A stretch of DNA of 25,729 nucleotides from Candidatus Pacearchaeota archaeon (GCA_023133375.1 JAGLWP010000004.1:1-25729); one strand, 5' to 3'; positions 8,071 through 17,147 are shown, counted from the stretch's first letter. Notes: generated from the letters alone by a model not told the origin. Numbers and translations: made by a program.

Positions 8071-8840
8071 AACACATTCTACTTACTTTTGACCTCGAAG
8101 AATTTGATTTACCTTTAGAATTTGGGCAATCAATTTCTCAAAAACAGATGTTTGAAATCCCCAAGCAAGGTTTAGATAATCTTCTTTCTCTTTTAGATAA
8201 ATATTGCATTAGTGCAACTTTTTTCACAACAGCAACTTTTGCAAAAAAATATCCTTTATTATTAAAACAAATTTCTGAAAAGCATGAAATAGCTTGTCAT
8301 GGTTATGAACATTCAGATTCCTATTCCAAGGATATTTCAAAACTAAAATTTGCTAAAAATGAAATAGAAAAAATAATCAAAAAAGAAATAACAGGATTTA
8401 GAGCTCCAAGGTTTGAAATTAAGAACATATATCTCTTGTCAGGATTGGGTTTTTTATATGATTCTTCAATACATCCCACTTTCATTCCAGGAAGATACAT
8501 GAATTTATTTAAAAAAAGAAAAGCCCATAAGATTAATAATATTACAGAAGTCCCTCTTTCAGTTCTCCCAATATTAAGATTGCCAATATTTTGGCTTGCA
8601 TTTAAAAATCTTCCATTAGCTTATTCCAAGATTTTTACTCAGATTAATTTCTTGTCTGATAATTATACACTTCTTGTTTTCCACCCATGGGAATTCGCAG
8701 ATTTGTCGGCGATAAATATCCCAAATTACATAAAAAAGAAACATGGACAAGAATTATTAGATATGCTTGAAAAATATATTAGATTTTGCAAAAGTAGAAA
8801 TTATTTATTTAATACAATTGAAGATTTTTTATCACAATAA
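8067..8840 (+). CDS. polysaccharide deacetylase (NodB-fold)
   Basis: 257 residues with NodB-homology motifs in order: T-F-D-L-E-E (catalytic D9), A-T-F-F (50-53), the zinc site C-H-G-Y-E-H-S (H78, H82), G-F-R-A-P-R-F (110-116) and the late catalytic V-F-H-P-W-E-F (H206). The HxxxH arrangement matches the PuuE/deacetylase branch. It would remove N- or O-acyl groups from a sugar or a related substrate. There is no signal peptide, so it probably acts in the cytosol on a precursor such as a lipid-linked sugar. The ATGA overlap with the upstream GT2 implies coupled translation and suggests the sugar transferred by GT2 is the one deacetylated; this is inference. Confidence 0.85.
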   Translation: MKHILLTFDLEEFDLPLEFGQSISQKQMFEIPKQGLDNLLSLLDKYCISATFFTTATFAKKYPLLLKQISEKHEIACHGYEHSDSYSKDISKLKFAKNEIEKIIKKEITGFRAPRFEIKNIYLLSGLGFLYDSSIHPTFIPGRYMNLFKKRKAHKINNITEVPLSVLPILRLPIFWLAFKNLPLAYSKIFTQINFLSDNYTLLVFHPWEFADLSAINIPNYIKKKHGQELLDMLEKYIRFCKSRNYLFNTIEDFLSQ

Positions 8841-8842
8841 TC

Positions 8843-8850
8843 TTTATAAA
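8843..8850 (+). promoter_or_regulatory. TATA box for the PHP gene
   Basis: TTTATAAA, centred 25.5 nt before the ATG at 8872. It supports that ATG over the upstream in-frame start at 8767, which lies inside the deacetylase gene. Confidence 0.55.
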
Positions 8851-8871
8851 TGCAAGAAGAGAAGAAAGAAA

Positions 8872-9657
8872 ATGATTAAAGTAGATATACATAACCACCT
8901 TGGAAGAAATGGAGCAAATCCAGGATTTGATGAAACAATAGATATAGTTTATAACAAATTAGGTTCTAATTCTATTTTCGGAATTGCTAATTCTAATGAT
9001 TATAGATATGAAGATTTTGTAGAACAATTGGGAGGGAAATATAATAGGGATTACATTGGGGAAGACAAAAGAGCAATTTATGTTCCAGAAAAAGATATGT
9101 TAATTGTGAAATGTCAAGAAATGTTTACCAAACAAGGAGATGTCTTGGCAATTGCAATGCCCTCTGGAAAAAATGTAGAAACAAAAAATACCAGAGATTC
9201 AATAATGACAGCTAAAGATTTTGGAGCAAGTTTAGACGCTGTTCATCCTTTTTATATAGATGGAATAGGAAAATTCTTATCAGAAAATCCAAAATTATTA
9301 GAACATTTTTCATCTTGGGAAATTTATAATGGTTCTGCAGAGTTTTGGTTTCCAAAAATTCTTCCAAGAAATGCAAATGATAAAGCTCTTGAGTTTTATG
9401 CAAAAGAAATCCAACCAAATTCTAATCTTGACATTGGAATGTCCTCTTCAACTGATGGGCATTTAACAAGAACTCTTGGAAAATGTTATACAAAGCTTGA
9501 GGATTTTAATTTAACATCTCCAAATTTAGTAAATGAACTAGATTCCAAACTTAGAGGGGTAAAATCTATGGAGAAATTATATATGGAACCTAATAAACTT
9601 GATGCATTCCAACATGCTTTTCATATGGGGCTTAGCAAGGTTGGATTATCAGGATAA
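8872..9657 (+). CDS. PHP-domain metal-dependent phosphoesterase
   Basis: 261 residues from ATG 8872, chosen because a TTTATAAA box sits 25.5 nt upstream and the PHP motif begins at once (I-K-V-D-I-H-N-H-L; H7, H9). Later metal ligands are plausible in D-A-V-H-P-F (H125), S-W-E-I-Y-N (E150) and S-S-T-D-G-H-L (D195, H197). PHP proteins hydrolyse phosphate esters, for example histidinol phosphate or nucleotides, or have other phosphoesterase roles; the substrate is unknown. It stands 31 bp after the deacetylase and may be transcribed from its own promoter. Its stop codon directly abuts the stop of the convergent isomerase gene (9657/9658). Confidence 0.82.
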   Translation: MIKVDIHNHLGRNGANPGFDETIDIVYNKLGSNSIFGIANSNDYRYEDFVEQLGGKYNRDYIGEDKRAIYVPEKDMLIVKCQEMFTKQGDVLAIAMPSGKNVETKNTRDSIMTAKDFGASLDAVHPFYIDGIGKFLSENPKLLEHFSSWEIYNGSAEFWFPKILPRNANDKALEFYAKEIQPNSNLDIGMSSSTDGHLTRTLGKCYTKLEDFNLTSPNLVNELDSKLRGVKSMEKLYMEPNKLDAFQHAFHMGLSKVGLSG

Positions 9658-10566
9658 TTAATTTAATCTCTTTAGATATTTTAATGCCATTAATCTTTCC
9701 TTTGTTTCCATTGGTTCTGGCGTTTCATTCCAAGTATCTAATTCAATAGAAAAATATCCTTTATAGTTATCTTCTTTTAATTTTTTCATGAATTTTCTAA
9801 AATTAATATTTCCTTTTCCAATTGCCAAATGGTCATCCCTCTTTCCTCCATTATCATGCAAATGCATGTCCCAAATCTTTCCAGCCCTTTTTATCTCCTC
9901 ATAAAACTCTATTGGATCTCCCAGAGTATTAGCATGCCCAAGATCAAAACATATTCCAATATTCTCAAGATCCTTAACCAAATAAATCAAATCTTTTGTA
10001 TATACTGGAAGTTCATTAGGAGGATTTCCAAAATGACCTAATGTCGGAAGATTTTCTACTGCTAATTTAACTTTATTAGAGTAGGAATTAAGTTCTTCTA
10101 AACTTTTTCTTGCTCTTTTAAGACTCTCTTCAGAATTATTTTCTGTGAAACTTCCTCCATGAATCACAATCAATGGTGCTTGGAGTTTTTTCGCAATATG
10201 AATAGTCCTTTTTATTTCTTCTATACTAAATTTTCTGACTCTTTCATCTAAAGATGCAATATTAAAAACTTTATTTTTTAAATCTTTTTCATGCTCTTGA
10301 AATTTTTTAGGAGAATCTGAATATCTTATTCCTTTTGGAAGCTGATACTGATTTGGAAGAAGATGCAATATTAATTCTAAATTATTTTCTGTTGCTAATT
10401 TTTTCAATTTATTTATTTGTGAAGAAGTATATGTTTGGGGTCCAAAAAAAGGGTAATTAACAATTAATTCCAAATGACTAACTCCCTTTTCTCCAGCAAT
10501 CTCAAACTCGTCCTTCCATTCCTTTTCAGGAAATTCTCCAATCCTTGATACAAATCCGATTTTCAT
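9658..10566 (-). CDS. xylose-isomerase-like TIM-barrel sugar isomerase/epimerase
   Basis: 302 residues from ATG 10566 (M-K-I-G-F-V-S-R-I-G). The longer frame from 10581 is less likely because this ATG forms an ATGA overlap with the upstream stop. The AP_endonuc_2/xylose isomerase-like fold (PF01261) is shown by metal ligands V-I-H-G-G (H136), A-V-E-N-L-P (E171), C-F-D-L-G-H-A-N (D208, H211), M-H-L-H-D (H235, H237), A-I-G-K-G and F-S-I-E-L-D (E275). Both sugar isomerases/epimerases and endonuclease IV share these ligands; the I-G-K-G-x-I-x-F motif and the glycan context favour a sugar substrate. It is coupled to the radical SAM gene upstream. Confidence 0.82.
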   Translation of the reverse strand: MKIGFVSRIGEFPEKEWKDEFEIAGEKGVSHLELIVNYPFFGPQTYTSSQINKLKKLATENNLELILHLLPNQYQLPKGIRYSDSPKKFQEHEKDLKNKVFNIASLDERVRKFSIEEIKRTIHIAKKLQAPLIVIHGGSFTENNSEESLKRARKSLEELNSYSNKVKLAVENLPTLGHFGNPPNELPVYTKDLIYLVKDLENIGICFDLGHANTLGDPIEFYEEIKRAGKIWDMHLHDNGGKRDDHLAIGKGNINFRKFMKKLKEDNYKGYFSIELDTWNETPEPMETKERLMALKYLKRLN

Positions 10567-12026
10567 TTTCCCTTCCCCCAAAAGTCCCTCAAATGACCAA
10601 AAACTGCTTTGACTCCTCGCAAATTCAACATTAAATCATCAAAGTTCTTCATACTAATAAACCTTGTGAATATATAGCGGGGTGTTAAGAAGATGGTATA
10701 AATCTTCCCGCAAATCCCTGCAATTTCTTTGGCATCTGAATCCTTTGTTGTTAAGACAGGTTCTCTCATGTCATATCTTTCATATTGTTCTGGCGGAAAT
10801 AAAAAATTATTCTCTTTTTTAGATTCTTCCCATAATACAGTTCCAGGATAAGGCACTAAAATTGTCGCCTGAAGTAAATCAGTCTTCCCTGTTTGCATTA
10901 AGTTCTTAGCAAGTTTAAAAGTTCTCATAGTATCTTCTTTTGTTTCCCATGGATAACCTACAATCATAGTTAAATGAACAGTGAGCCCAGCTTTTTTCGC
11001 CATTTTACAACCTTCAATTATGTCCTCTACTTTTATCCCTTTGTTAAGTTTGTCAAGTGTTTTTTGGTTAGCACTCTCAAGTCCAAATTTGAGAAGTCTG
11101 AATCCTGCTTTCCTCATAAGATTGTATTCTTCTTGTTTCAATGCCCCAAATCTCATATTGCACGAGTATCTTATTTTTTTATTATATCCTCTTTCAATTA
11201 ATCCTTCACAAAGTTCTTTCAGCCATTCTCCTACCATTAATGTTCCAGAGTCATCAAAAATTTCTCTGACTCCATAATCCTCAATTAACTTTCCTATCTC
11301 ATCCAATACATTCTTCACACTTCGAACTCTAAATTTAGGAAATAATCTCGGCCAAGAACAAAACTTGCATTTCCCCCACCAGCAATCTCTCCCAGACATA
11401 ATATAAAAATATGGTTTCCGACTAATATTATATTCTTTTTGATAAAACCTCCATTTTGTCAATTCTCGGTCAATAAATGGAAGTTCGTCTAAATTATGAT
11501 TCAACTGAAATTGCCCGGAATTTATAATTTTCTTATTTTTTCTATAATAAATTCCCTTAGGAATTTTTTTCAATTTCCCAAAAATCCAATCACACAAATC
11601 TAAAAGAGCAAAATCAAAATCCCCTCCGCACAAAACAAAATCAATCTTTGAATTTTTCATAGTTTCTTCAGGAAAAGATGTGACATGGTCCCCCATAATC
11701 GCAATTTTCATTTTAGGAAATTTTTCTTTCAACTTATCAATCGTCTTCCAATGCTGTTTAATAACTGGAGTTTTTGTTTCAAAAGCAAATAAATCTGGTT
11801 TTTCTTTTTCAATTTTATCAATGAAATCTTCCCAAGAAATTTTTTCTGCTACTGAATCAATCCAAATTACCTCATGCCCTTTTTTTTCCAAGAGAGTTGC
11901 CGCACTACCAAGAATAACAGGAAACAAATAACTTGGGTTAGAAAACCATTGAAATTGCCTATTTTGGCTTAGCAAGGCTACTCCCTTCTCAGATTCTGTT
12001 GGAGGATAGCCAATAAGGATTTTCAT
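10563..12026 (-). CDS. radical SAM protein with B12-binding-like domain and CX4CX2C motif
   Basis: 487 residues from ATG 12026, preferred over the TTG at 12041 because a box lies 26.5 nt upstream. An N-terminal cobalamin-binding-like domain (about 1-145) precedes the radical SAM barrel. The cluster motif is C-W-W-G-K-C-K-F-C (C215, C220, C223), with four residues between the first two cysteines instead of three. Downstream are F-G-L-E-S-A-N (SAM contact), T-M-I-V-G-Y-P-W-E-T and a C-terminal helical part. The first domain lacks a clear DxHxxG. The reaction is unknown. Translation is coupled by ATGA to the sugar isomerase/epimerase, so the pair probably modifies a sugar or a glycan precursor, as inference. 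Confidence 0.82.
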   Translation of the reverse strand: MKILIGYPPTESEKGVALLSQNRQFQWFSNPSYLFPVILGSAATLLEKKGHEVIWIDSVAEKISWEDFIDKIEKEKPDLFAFETKTPVIKQHWKTIDKLKEKFPKMKIAIMGDHVTSFPEETMKNSKIDFVLCGGDFDFALLDLCDWIFGKLKKIPKGIYYRKNKKIINSGQFQLNHNLDELPFIDRELTKWRFYQKEYNISRKPYFYIMSGRDCWWGKCKFCSWPRLFPKFRVRSVKNVLDEIGKLIEDYGVREIFDDSGTLMVGEWLKELCEGLIERGYNKKIRYSCNMRFGALKQEEYNLMRKAGFRLLKFGLESANQKTLDKLNKGIKVEDIIEGCKMAKKAGLTVHLTMIVGYPWETKEDTMRTFKLAKNLMQTGKTDLLQATILVPYPGTVLWEESKKENNFLFPPEQYERYDMREPVLTTKDSDAKEIAGICGKIYTIFLTPRYIFTRFISMKNFDDLMLNLRGVKAVFGHLRDFWGKGK

Positions 12027-12048
12027 ATTGATTTTTAACAAAGGATTC

Positions 12049-12056
12049 TTATAAAT
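12049..12056 (-). promoter_or_regulatory. TATA box for the radical SAM-isomerase operon
   Basis: ATTTATAA on the minus strand, centred 26.5 nt before the ATG at 12026. It lies in the 39-bp gap after the GPT gene. Confidence 0.5.
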
Positions 12057-12065
12057 TTTTCTTTG

Positions 12066-13067
12066 TTAGAATAAGCTGTTTTTGAATATAATCAACCCTA
12101 AAATTATGATTACAATCTGAAAAATATTGATAAAATAAACAACATCTTTCTCATAAACTTTCTTATTTTTCTTAATTTTTTTAAGAATACAAATTGCAAT
12201 ATGTTCCAAACCATAAATTTTTTTATAAGGCATTTCTAAACTTCCATCTTCATTTACCTTCGCAAAACTTTCTTTTTTTAACTTCCCTCTCAGTTTTAAT
12301 CCAGTTTCTAAAATATAAGGGATAAAAAAGAAAATAGCAATTTTTTCCATATTTCCTAAAATTGCAAGAACTGCAATTAATGCACCTACTGAGTAAGTCA
12401 TTACATCTCCTGGAAAAACTTTTGCAGGATATTTGTTAAAGAGATAAAAACCAATTAATGAGGCAACCATACATAAACCAATAACACTTAACCATTTGTT
12501 TCCCATGAGAAAAGTAATTATTGAAAGAGATGATAATATTATAATCCCTTGACTTGCTTCTAATCCATTATAACCTGCAAGAAAATTAAAAGTTGCAGAT
12601 ACTCCGACAATTCCAAGAGGAATAAAAAGCAGAGGATAAAGGAGTCCAAATTCTATCCCCATCATATTAGATGCTCCGGCATTTATAATTATTAGAGGAA
12701 TTGATGCAGAAATCAGAAGAATTAATCTAGACCTCTTGGATAATCCTCCTTTTCTCCAACCAAAAAGATCATCCATAAATCCAATAAAAGCAATTATTAA
12801 AATAACACTCAAGGATGCAAAAATTTCTACGAGATTATCACTTGATTTGAAATAAAAAGTTTTTATGGCCATATATCCTAAAATACCAAGCATAAATCCT
12901 AAAAAAACAGTGACCCCCCCAGCACCAGCAACATTTTTTGGGCGATCCCTTTTATTCATATCTTCCCATACCAGCCCAATTTCTTTTGCCTTTTTTATCC
13001 ATATTGGAACAGAAAAAAGAGTAATAAAAAAACTCAAAAAAATTGGGATTAATAATACAGAAATCAT
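12066..13067 (-). CDS. UDP-GlcNAc:polyprenyl-phosphate GlcNAc-1-P transferase family (ALG7/AglH-like)
   Basis: 333 residues with about ten helices of glycosyltransferase family 4 (MraY/WecA/ALG7). Diagnostic cytosolic motifs are F-I-G-F-M-D-D-L (D99, D100), N-F-L-A-G-Y-N-G-L-E (161-170), where eukaryotic-type GPT has the same N-x-x-x-G-x-N-G-x-E, and V-F-P-G-D-V (D221). The early D-R-P-K-N-V-A-G-A-G-G (41-51) fits the conserved N-terminal loop. It would attach a sugar-1-phosphate to dolichyl phosphate in the membrane, the first step of lipid-linked oligosaccharide synthesis. Its ATG directly follows the stop of the AglB gene, so the two are surely one operon. The whole early N-glycosylation pathway is not in the window. 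Confidence 0.9.
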   Translation of the reverse strand: MISVLLIPIFLSFFITLFSVPIWIKKAKEIGLVWEDMNKRDRPKNVAGAGGVTVFLGFMLGILGYMAIKTFYFKSSDNLVEIFASLSVILIIAFIGFMDDLFGWRKGGLSKRSRLILLISASIPLIIINAGASNMMGIEFGLLYPLLFIPLGIVGVSATFNFLAGYNGLEASQGIIILSSLSIITFLMGNKWLSVIGLCMVASLIGFYLFNKYPAKVFPGDVMTYSVGALIAVLAILGNMEKIAIFFFIPYILETGLKLRGKLKKESFAKVNEDGSLEMPYKKIYGLEHIAICILKKIKKNKKVYEKDVVYFINIFQIVIIILGLIIFKNSLF

Positions 13068-15941
13068 TTAATATTCCTCTGGATTTGTAATTTGCAATTC
13101 TTTAGGGTATTTTGTAATTAAATAATTCTCATTTAATTGAATATCCGATGGATAATTAATCTCCCAAATCTTAATTGGTCCTTGAAATCCATTATAATAA
13201 ACAAATTCCCCCAGGTTAACACCTTGGTTTTTCATATCACTAATAAAAAGATTACTTTCAACATGTGCTATCTTAAAGTACTCTGATTCTTTTTCAAATA
13301 AATACAATTGCGCTAATTGCGAATTTACAACTCTTCCACTTAAGTAAAATGCTGCTCCAATTGGGTTCGCATTAAAATTTCCTCCAGAAGATTCTAACTT
13401 GGGAAATAAAAATACTCCTGCTTCTATTCCAGACCCAAAATCATGTAGTTCTCCATCCAAATAAACAAATCTTAATGGTTGATTATATTGTTTTCCTTTA
13501 TAGACAAAAATAACTTCAGGTTGACTAATTTTATCTTTACCTTTTCTTATAATAATCGCACCCACAGCTGCTTGCTTTCTCGGAAGAAATATTTCCTTTT
13601 CATCAATTTCCAATAAAAGATCCTCATCCACTAAGGTTCCTCCCTGATATAAATACAAGGTTTCTTCTTTTGTTTCTTGTGTTTGTGCATCATCCATAAA
13701 AAATGTGGAAATCCAGGAGAATTTATCATAATTTTCGTCAGAACCAATACTTGAGTATGCAGTATATTTTCCAATTTCTGTAGAATCAATCAAAAAATGC
13801 GTTGTGTTATGGGCATAAAGAAATTCTAAGGCAGTTCTTTCATTAGTTCCAGTTAGCACATGTCTGCCCATAAAATGATTCCAATAAGCAATACTATTTC
13901 CCCCATCTAAGACAGTTGCTCTTTCTCCAATAGACTGGAGCCAGTAACCATAATCCCACCAATGAGCAAAGACTGCATTAACAGGAGTATTTTCTCTTAC
14001 CCATTCCATAGCTTTTTGCCATTGCCACTGATATGAACCAGGAGCAAAATTCTCTGCAACATTCTTGCTTTGATTATAATATACCCATAAAGTAAACATA
14101 GAAGCAATTAATATAATTAATACAATAACTCCTATAAAAAATCTTTTTGTTTCTTCTCCCTTACGATTATATTTTTTGCAACCCATAACTACTAAAAATC
14201 CAATTGCAACAGGACTTACAGCACCAAGCACCATAATTAATCTTATCGCGCCTCTTGCACCCATAATTGCCATAGTCAAAATTATAAAATATAGAATATA
14301 AGAAAATTCAAATTTTTTAAATACAGATAATGCATTTTCTTTATATCTTTTGAAATAAAAATATCCAAAGAAGGAGATAAAAGCAATAACTCCTCCAAAA
14401 TAAACAATAAAACTTAAACTAGTCTCTCCATTAAGCATACTCCCAGAGGAATATTTACTAAATATCAAACCTAATAAAAAAATAATATAACCAAAAGTTA
14501 AAATTATTTTTTCTTTTTTTGATAAAGATTGTATCATATGATTAAAAAGGAAAACAGAACCAATAAAAAACAACCAGAAAAATAAAGGAATATTCCACTG
14601 CACTGGGCCAAATTCATTTCTCCAATCATTGATGAAATAAGGTTGTCTGTTTTCTGCTACAGTTGAACCAAATCTTCCAACATCCAATGGATGTACTGTT
14701 TGACTAATGAAATTTGTCATTTTGTTTGGGATGAAGGATATTCCGAAAATTATTGTAGATAACAAAGTTAAGATAACTATTGCGATGATAACAGAAATAA
14801 CTCTTTTTGGAATTTTGTTTGTTATTTTTGCAGGAATCTTGATTAACTTTTTCTTAAATAATGTAAAATCTATCAACAAAATAAAAAAACCTAAAAATGC
14901 TAACCCACTAGAAGTAGAAGTCATCAAATTAGTGAAAGTATATTTCCCAGAAAGAGAAATCATGAGAGCCGTGAAACTAATAATCCAAATAGTGAAAACA
15001 TAAAATCTTTTTTTAGTTATTTTTCCGAGCAAGAAACTGAATATAACTGCTGCAGAAATTGTAATGAAAATATATCCTACCCCTCCCCATGTTAAACCCA
15101 TGCAGGCAGTCATAATGCCGGCTAAAATTCCAAAAATCATCCCTCTTTTTAATTTTTCAGATGTAAAAGCTTCTAAGAAAAAATAAAATGCCATGAACAT
15201 AAAAAAGAATCCTGCAGATTCTTTTTCTGGAATTCCTGCAATTGTTCTTGGGAGCAGAGAAGGAATAACCACAAAAAATGCTGTAGAAATCAATGCAATT
15301 ATGTTTTTTATTTTTTTAGTTTGTTTATAAAATATTTTTCTTGCAAAAAGAAAAAATGCAATTGTTGTTAAACCAAACATGAATACAGGGAAGATTACCG
15401 CAGAATATGTAACTGTTATATTTTTAGAAAAAAGAGCTAAGAATTTATGAAACCAAGCCATCATATAAGGTAATAAAGTCATTTCTCTCATAGTATTTAT
15501 TGGATTGCAAGTTTGTCCAGAACAAATTTCTATCAAAGGGACATTTCTCATAGCATCAAGCAAAAAAAGTTTCCCATGTTCTACAATATGTTTCGCCCAC
15601 CTCAGAAACAAGAAAGGATCTAAATCAGGTCCAAGTGTCCAAGTTCCTGTCGTGATATCTTTTAATTTTGAAATATTTCTCGTTCTAATATACATTCCAA
15701 TAAAAACAATAAATGATAGAATTAAGCAGTAAATCCAATCTTTTTTCTTTTTCAAAAAACTAATTACTTTCTCTTTCCTTATTGCTAACTCATCTTTTGT
15801 AATAGGAATCTCTCCAACACTTTTTGCAATCTTCTCCTCTTTTTCAGCAAGGTCATGTGCAACAACTTTCTTTTGTTCAGGAATAGTCTTTTCAATTTCT
15901 TTACTAATATCTTCAGTATCTTTTTTTTGATAGTCTTCCAT
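13068..15941 (-). CDS. aglB: STT3/AglB-type oligosaccharyltransferase
   Basis: 957 residues: a cytosolic acidic/basic N-terminus of about 68 residues, a multi-helix membrane part (about 70-620) and an external C-terminal domain. Catalytic features are the first-loop acidic motif G-P-D-L-D-P-F (D106, D108), the R-T-I-A-G-I-P-E-K-E-S region near 232-242, the EL5 loop G-S-T-V-A-E-N (E430, comparable to SVSE/TIxE) and the sequon-binding W-W-D-Y-G-Y-W (661-667). It would transfer a lipid-linked glycan to Asn in N-x-S/T sites outside the cell. The length matches archaeal AglB. An AT-rich box (TTTATA, 15975-15980) lies 36.5 nt before the ATG, suggesting a leader of about 10 nt. It is followed with no gap by the GPT gene. 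Confidence 0.95.
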   Translation of the reverse strand: MEDYQKKDTEDISKEIEKTIPEQKKVVAHDLAEKEEKIAKSVGEIPITKDELAIRKEKVISFLKKKKDWIYCLILSFIVFIGMYIRTRNISKLKDITTGTWTLGPDLDPFLFLRWAKHIVEHGKLFLLDAMRNVPLIEICSGQTCNPINTMREMTLLPYMMAWFHKFLALFSKNITVTYSAVIFPVFMFGLTTIAFFLFARKIFYKQTKKIKNIIALISTAFFVVIPSLLPRTIAGIPEKESAGFFFMFMAFYFFLEAFTSEKLKRGMIFGILAGIMTACMGLTWGGVGYIFITISAAVIFSFLLGKITKKRFYVFTIWIISFTALMISLSGKYTFTNLMTSTSSGLAFLGFFILLIDFTLFKKKLIKIPAKITNKIPKRVISVIIAIVILTLLSTIIFGISFIPNKMTNFISQTVHPLDVGRFGSTVAENRQPYFINDWRNEFGPVQWNIPLFFWLFFIGSVFLFNHMIQSLSKKEKIILTFGYIIFLLGLIFSKYSSGSMLNGETSLSFIVYFGGVIAFISFFGYFYFKRYKENALSVFKKFEFSYILYFIILTMAIMGARGAIRLIMVLGAVSPVAIGFLVVMGCKKYNRKGEETKRFFIGVIVLIILIASMFTLWVYYNQSKNVAENFAPGSYQWQWQKAMEWVRENTPVNAVFAHWWDYGYWLQSIGERATVLDGGNSIAYWNHFMGRHVLTGTNERTALEFLYAHNTTHFLIDSTEIGKYTAYSSIGSDENYDKFSWISTFFMDDAQTQETKEETLYLYQGGTLVDEDLLLEIDEKEIFLPRKQAAVGAIIIRKGKDKISQPEVIFVYKGKQYNQPLRFVYLDGELHDFGSGIEAGVFLFPKLESSGGNFNANPIGAAFYLSGRVVNSQLAQLYLFEKESEYFKIAHVESNLFISDMKNQGVNLGEFVYYNGFQGPIKIWEINYPSDIQLNENYLITKYPKELQITNPEEY

Positions 15942-15974
15942 CTAATAATTATAATAAACCTCGTAAAAGGAAAA

Positions 15975-15980
15975 TATAAA
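15975..15980 (-). promoter_or_regulatory. candidate TATA box for aglB
   Basis: TTTATA on the minus strand, centred 36.5 nt before the ATG at 15941. A second candidate, TTTAAA at about 15985-15990, lies further up in the 60-bp gap. Confidence 0.35.
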
Positions 15981-16001
15981 TCGTATTTAAATATTTCTTT
16001 A

Positions 16002-16862
16002 CTATCTGAAAAGAAGAGGGGTGAGATAAACTTCTATTACTGCAGCAATAATTAAAACAACAATTGCTGCGAAAAGAAGCAATATTACATTTTCCAACAC
16101 CCTGAAGAATTTCTTGTCCTTAAATCCGTGCCTGATTACTCCAATCCCGAACATGCCACCTGCTAACGCCGTTATAAAATAAGCTGCAATTTCAGGAAAA
16201 CCATGAATCATATATCTTGCGATTCCTAATGGAATCTCTGTAACTTTATATCGTGTAAAAATCCCCACAGCCGCAGAGATGACACTTGCATTCCAAGCTA
16301 ATATAAAGATAGCCCCTGCTCCAAAAATTAATGAAAAGATAAGAGTAAAAATCATTACATAAATATTATTTTCTAAAATAGACAATAACCTCAACCCTTT
16401 GGTAGCAGCCCCTGTTGGAAGGATGGTGTTGCCAAAGATATTCTGCGAAACACAATCCTCAATATTTCCCGGGCTGTTTATACTGCAATATGTTTGTAAC
16501 TGAGCATTGGACAAATCTGGATTTTGCAACACAATTCCCAAAACTGAAAAAGCAACTATAAATCCTAAGAAAAGCCACATGAACGCATAAATAGCGTCTT
16601 TATGCACCCTCCAAACATCTCTAAATCCTTCAACTTCTTCATCTTGTTTTTCTTCTGTTTTGATTATAAAATACATAAAAGGAAGAGAAAACATCACGCA
16701 AAAAGTTACTACAAGCATCCCAGAGAATTTAGACAAGACAACATCTCCTGAGAAAAACCAGTGCACTAACAGAAGAGAAAGGGAAGCATAGAGCAAGCCA
16801 ATGAAAAACATTTTCCACGGCCCTTTTTCAACTCTTTTTGGATTAATCAAAGACTCTAACAT
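16002..16862 (-). CDS. SpoIIM-family (DUF95) membrane protein
   Basis: 286 residues from ATG 16862 (M-L-E-S-L-I-N-P-K-R), preferred over the TTG at 16877 because a TTTAAA box lies 26.5 nt upstream. Five to six hydrophobic helices are visible. The C-terminal half carries the SpoIIM/DUF95 signature H-G-F-P-E-I-A-A-Y-F near two thirds of the length, followed by a Gly-rich helix. Two cysteines (in T-Y-C-S-I and E-D-C-V-S) lie in one loop between helices and could form a disulphide if it is external. The family is widespread in archaea and its molecular function is not established there; a role in sporulation is not implied. It is probably a monocistronic membrane protein. Confidence 0.82.
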   Translation of the reverse strand: MLESLINPKRVEKGPWKMFFIGLLYASLSLLLVHWFFSGDVVLSKFSGMLVVTFCVMFSLPFMYFIIKTEEKQDEEVEGFRDVWRVHKDAIYAFMWLFLGFIVAFSVLGIVLQNPDLSNAQLQTYCSINSPGNIEDCVSQNIFGNTILPTGAATKGLRLLSILENNIYVMIFTLIFSLIFGAGAIFILAWNASVISAAVGIFTRYKVTEIPLGIARYMIHGFPEIAAYFITALAGGMFGIGVIRHGFKDKKFFRVLENVILLLFAAIVVLIIAAVIEVYLTPLLFR

Positions 16863-16885
16863 GTTTGGATAAAACAAATATTACT

Positions 16886-16891
16886 TTTAAA
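16886..16891 (-). promoter_or_regulatory. TATA-like box for the SpoIIM-like gene
   Basis: TTTAAA, centred 26.5 nt before the ATG at 16862, so the transcript would be leaderless and the TTG at 16877 excluded. Confidence 0.55.
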
Positions 16892-16955
16892 TATTTGTGA
16901 TGTTATCCCCGCCCACCCAACCCTAAAACTTGCACTCATAAATTCGTGATAATGC

Positions 16956-16985
16956 TGCTCCGCGCCAGACTTCGTTAAGGCGCTC
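16956..16985 (+). repeat. GC-rich hairpin repeat, copy 1
   Basis: 30 nt with the 5-bp stem GCGCC (16962-16966) and GGCGC (16979-16983) around a 12-nt loop. It matches the inverted copy at 24307-24336 at 25-26 of 30 positions, with the differences confined to the loop. Confidence 0.65.
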
Positions 16986-17141
16986 CGCTGGAACACAATT
17001 AATGGCAAATAAATCTCACGAAGATTATCAGATTATGGGTTTATTATCTCCGCAAACTCCATTAACTTATTTTCTCCACATTAATTATCCTATTACCCCC
17101 GAGCGAAGCGAGGCTATTTTTTCTTCCTTCACAAAAACAAT

Positions 17142-17147
17142 TTTAAA
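17142..17147 (+). promoter_or_regulatory. TATA-like box for the eIF2B/R15Pi-relE operon
   Basis: TTTAAA, centred 24.5 nt before the ATG at 17169; leaderless geometry. Confidence 0.5.

Noticed and set aside
10566..10581. Extended N-terminus of the sugar isomerase
   Set aside because: The ATGA overlap at 10563-10566 and the start of the TIM-barrel strand at that ATG explain initiation better.
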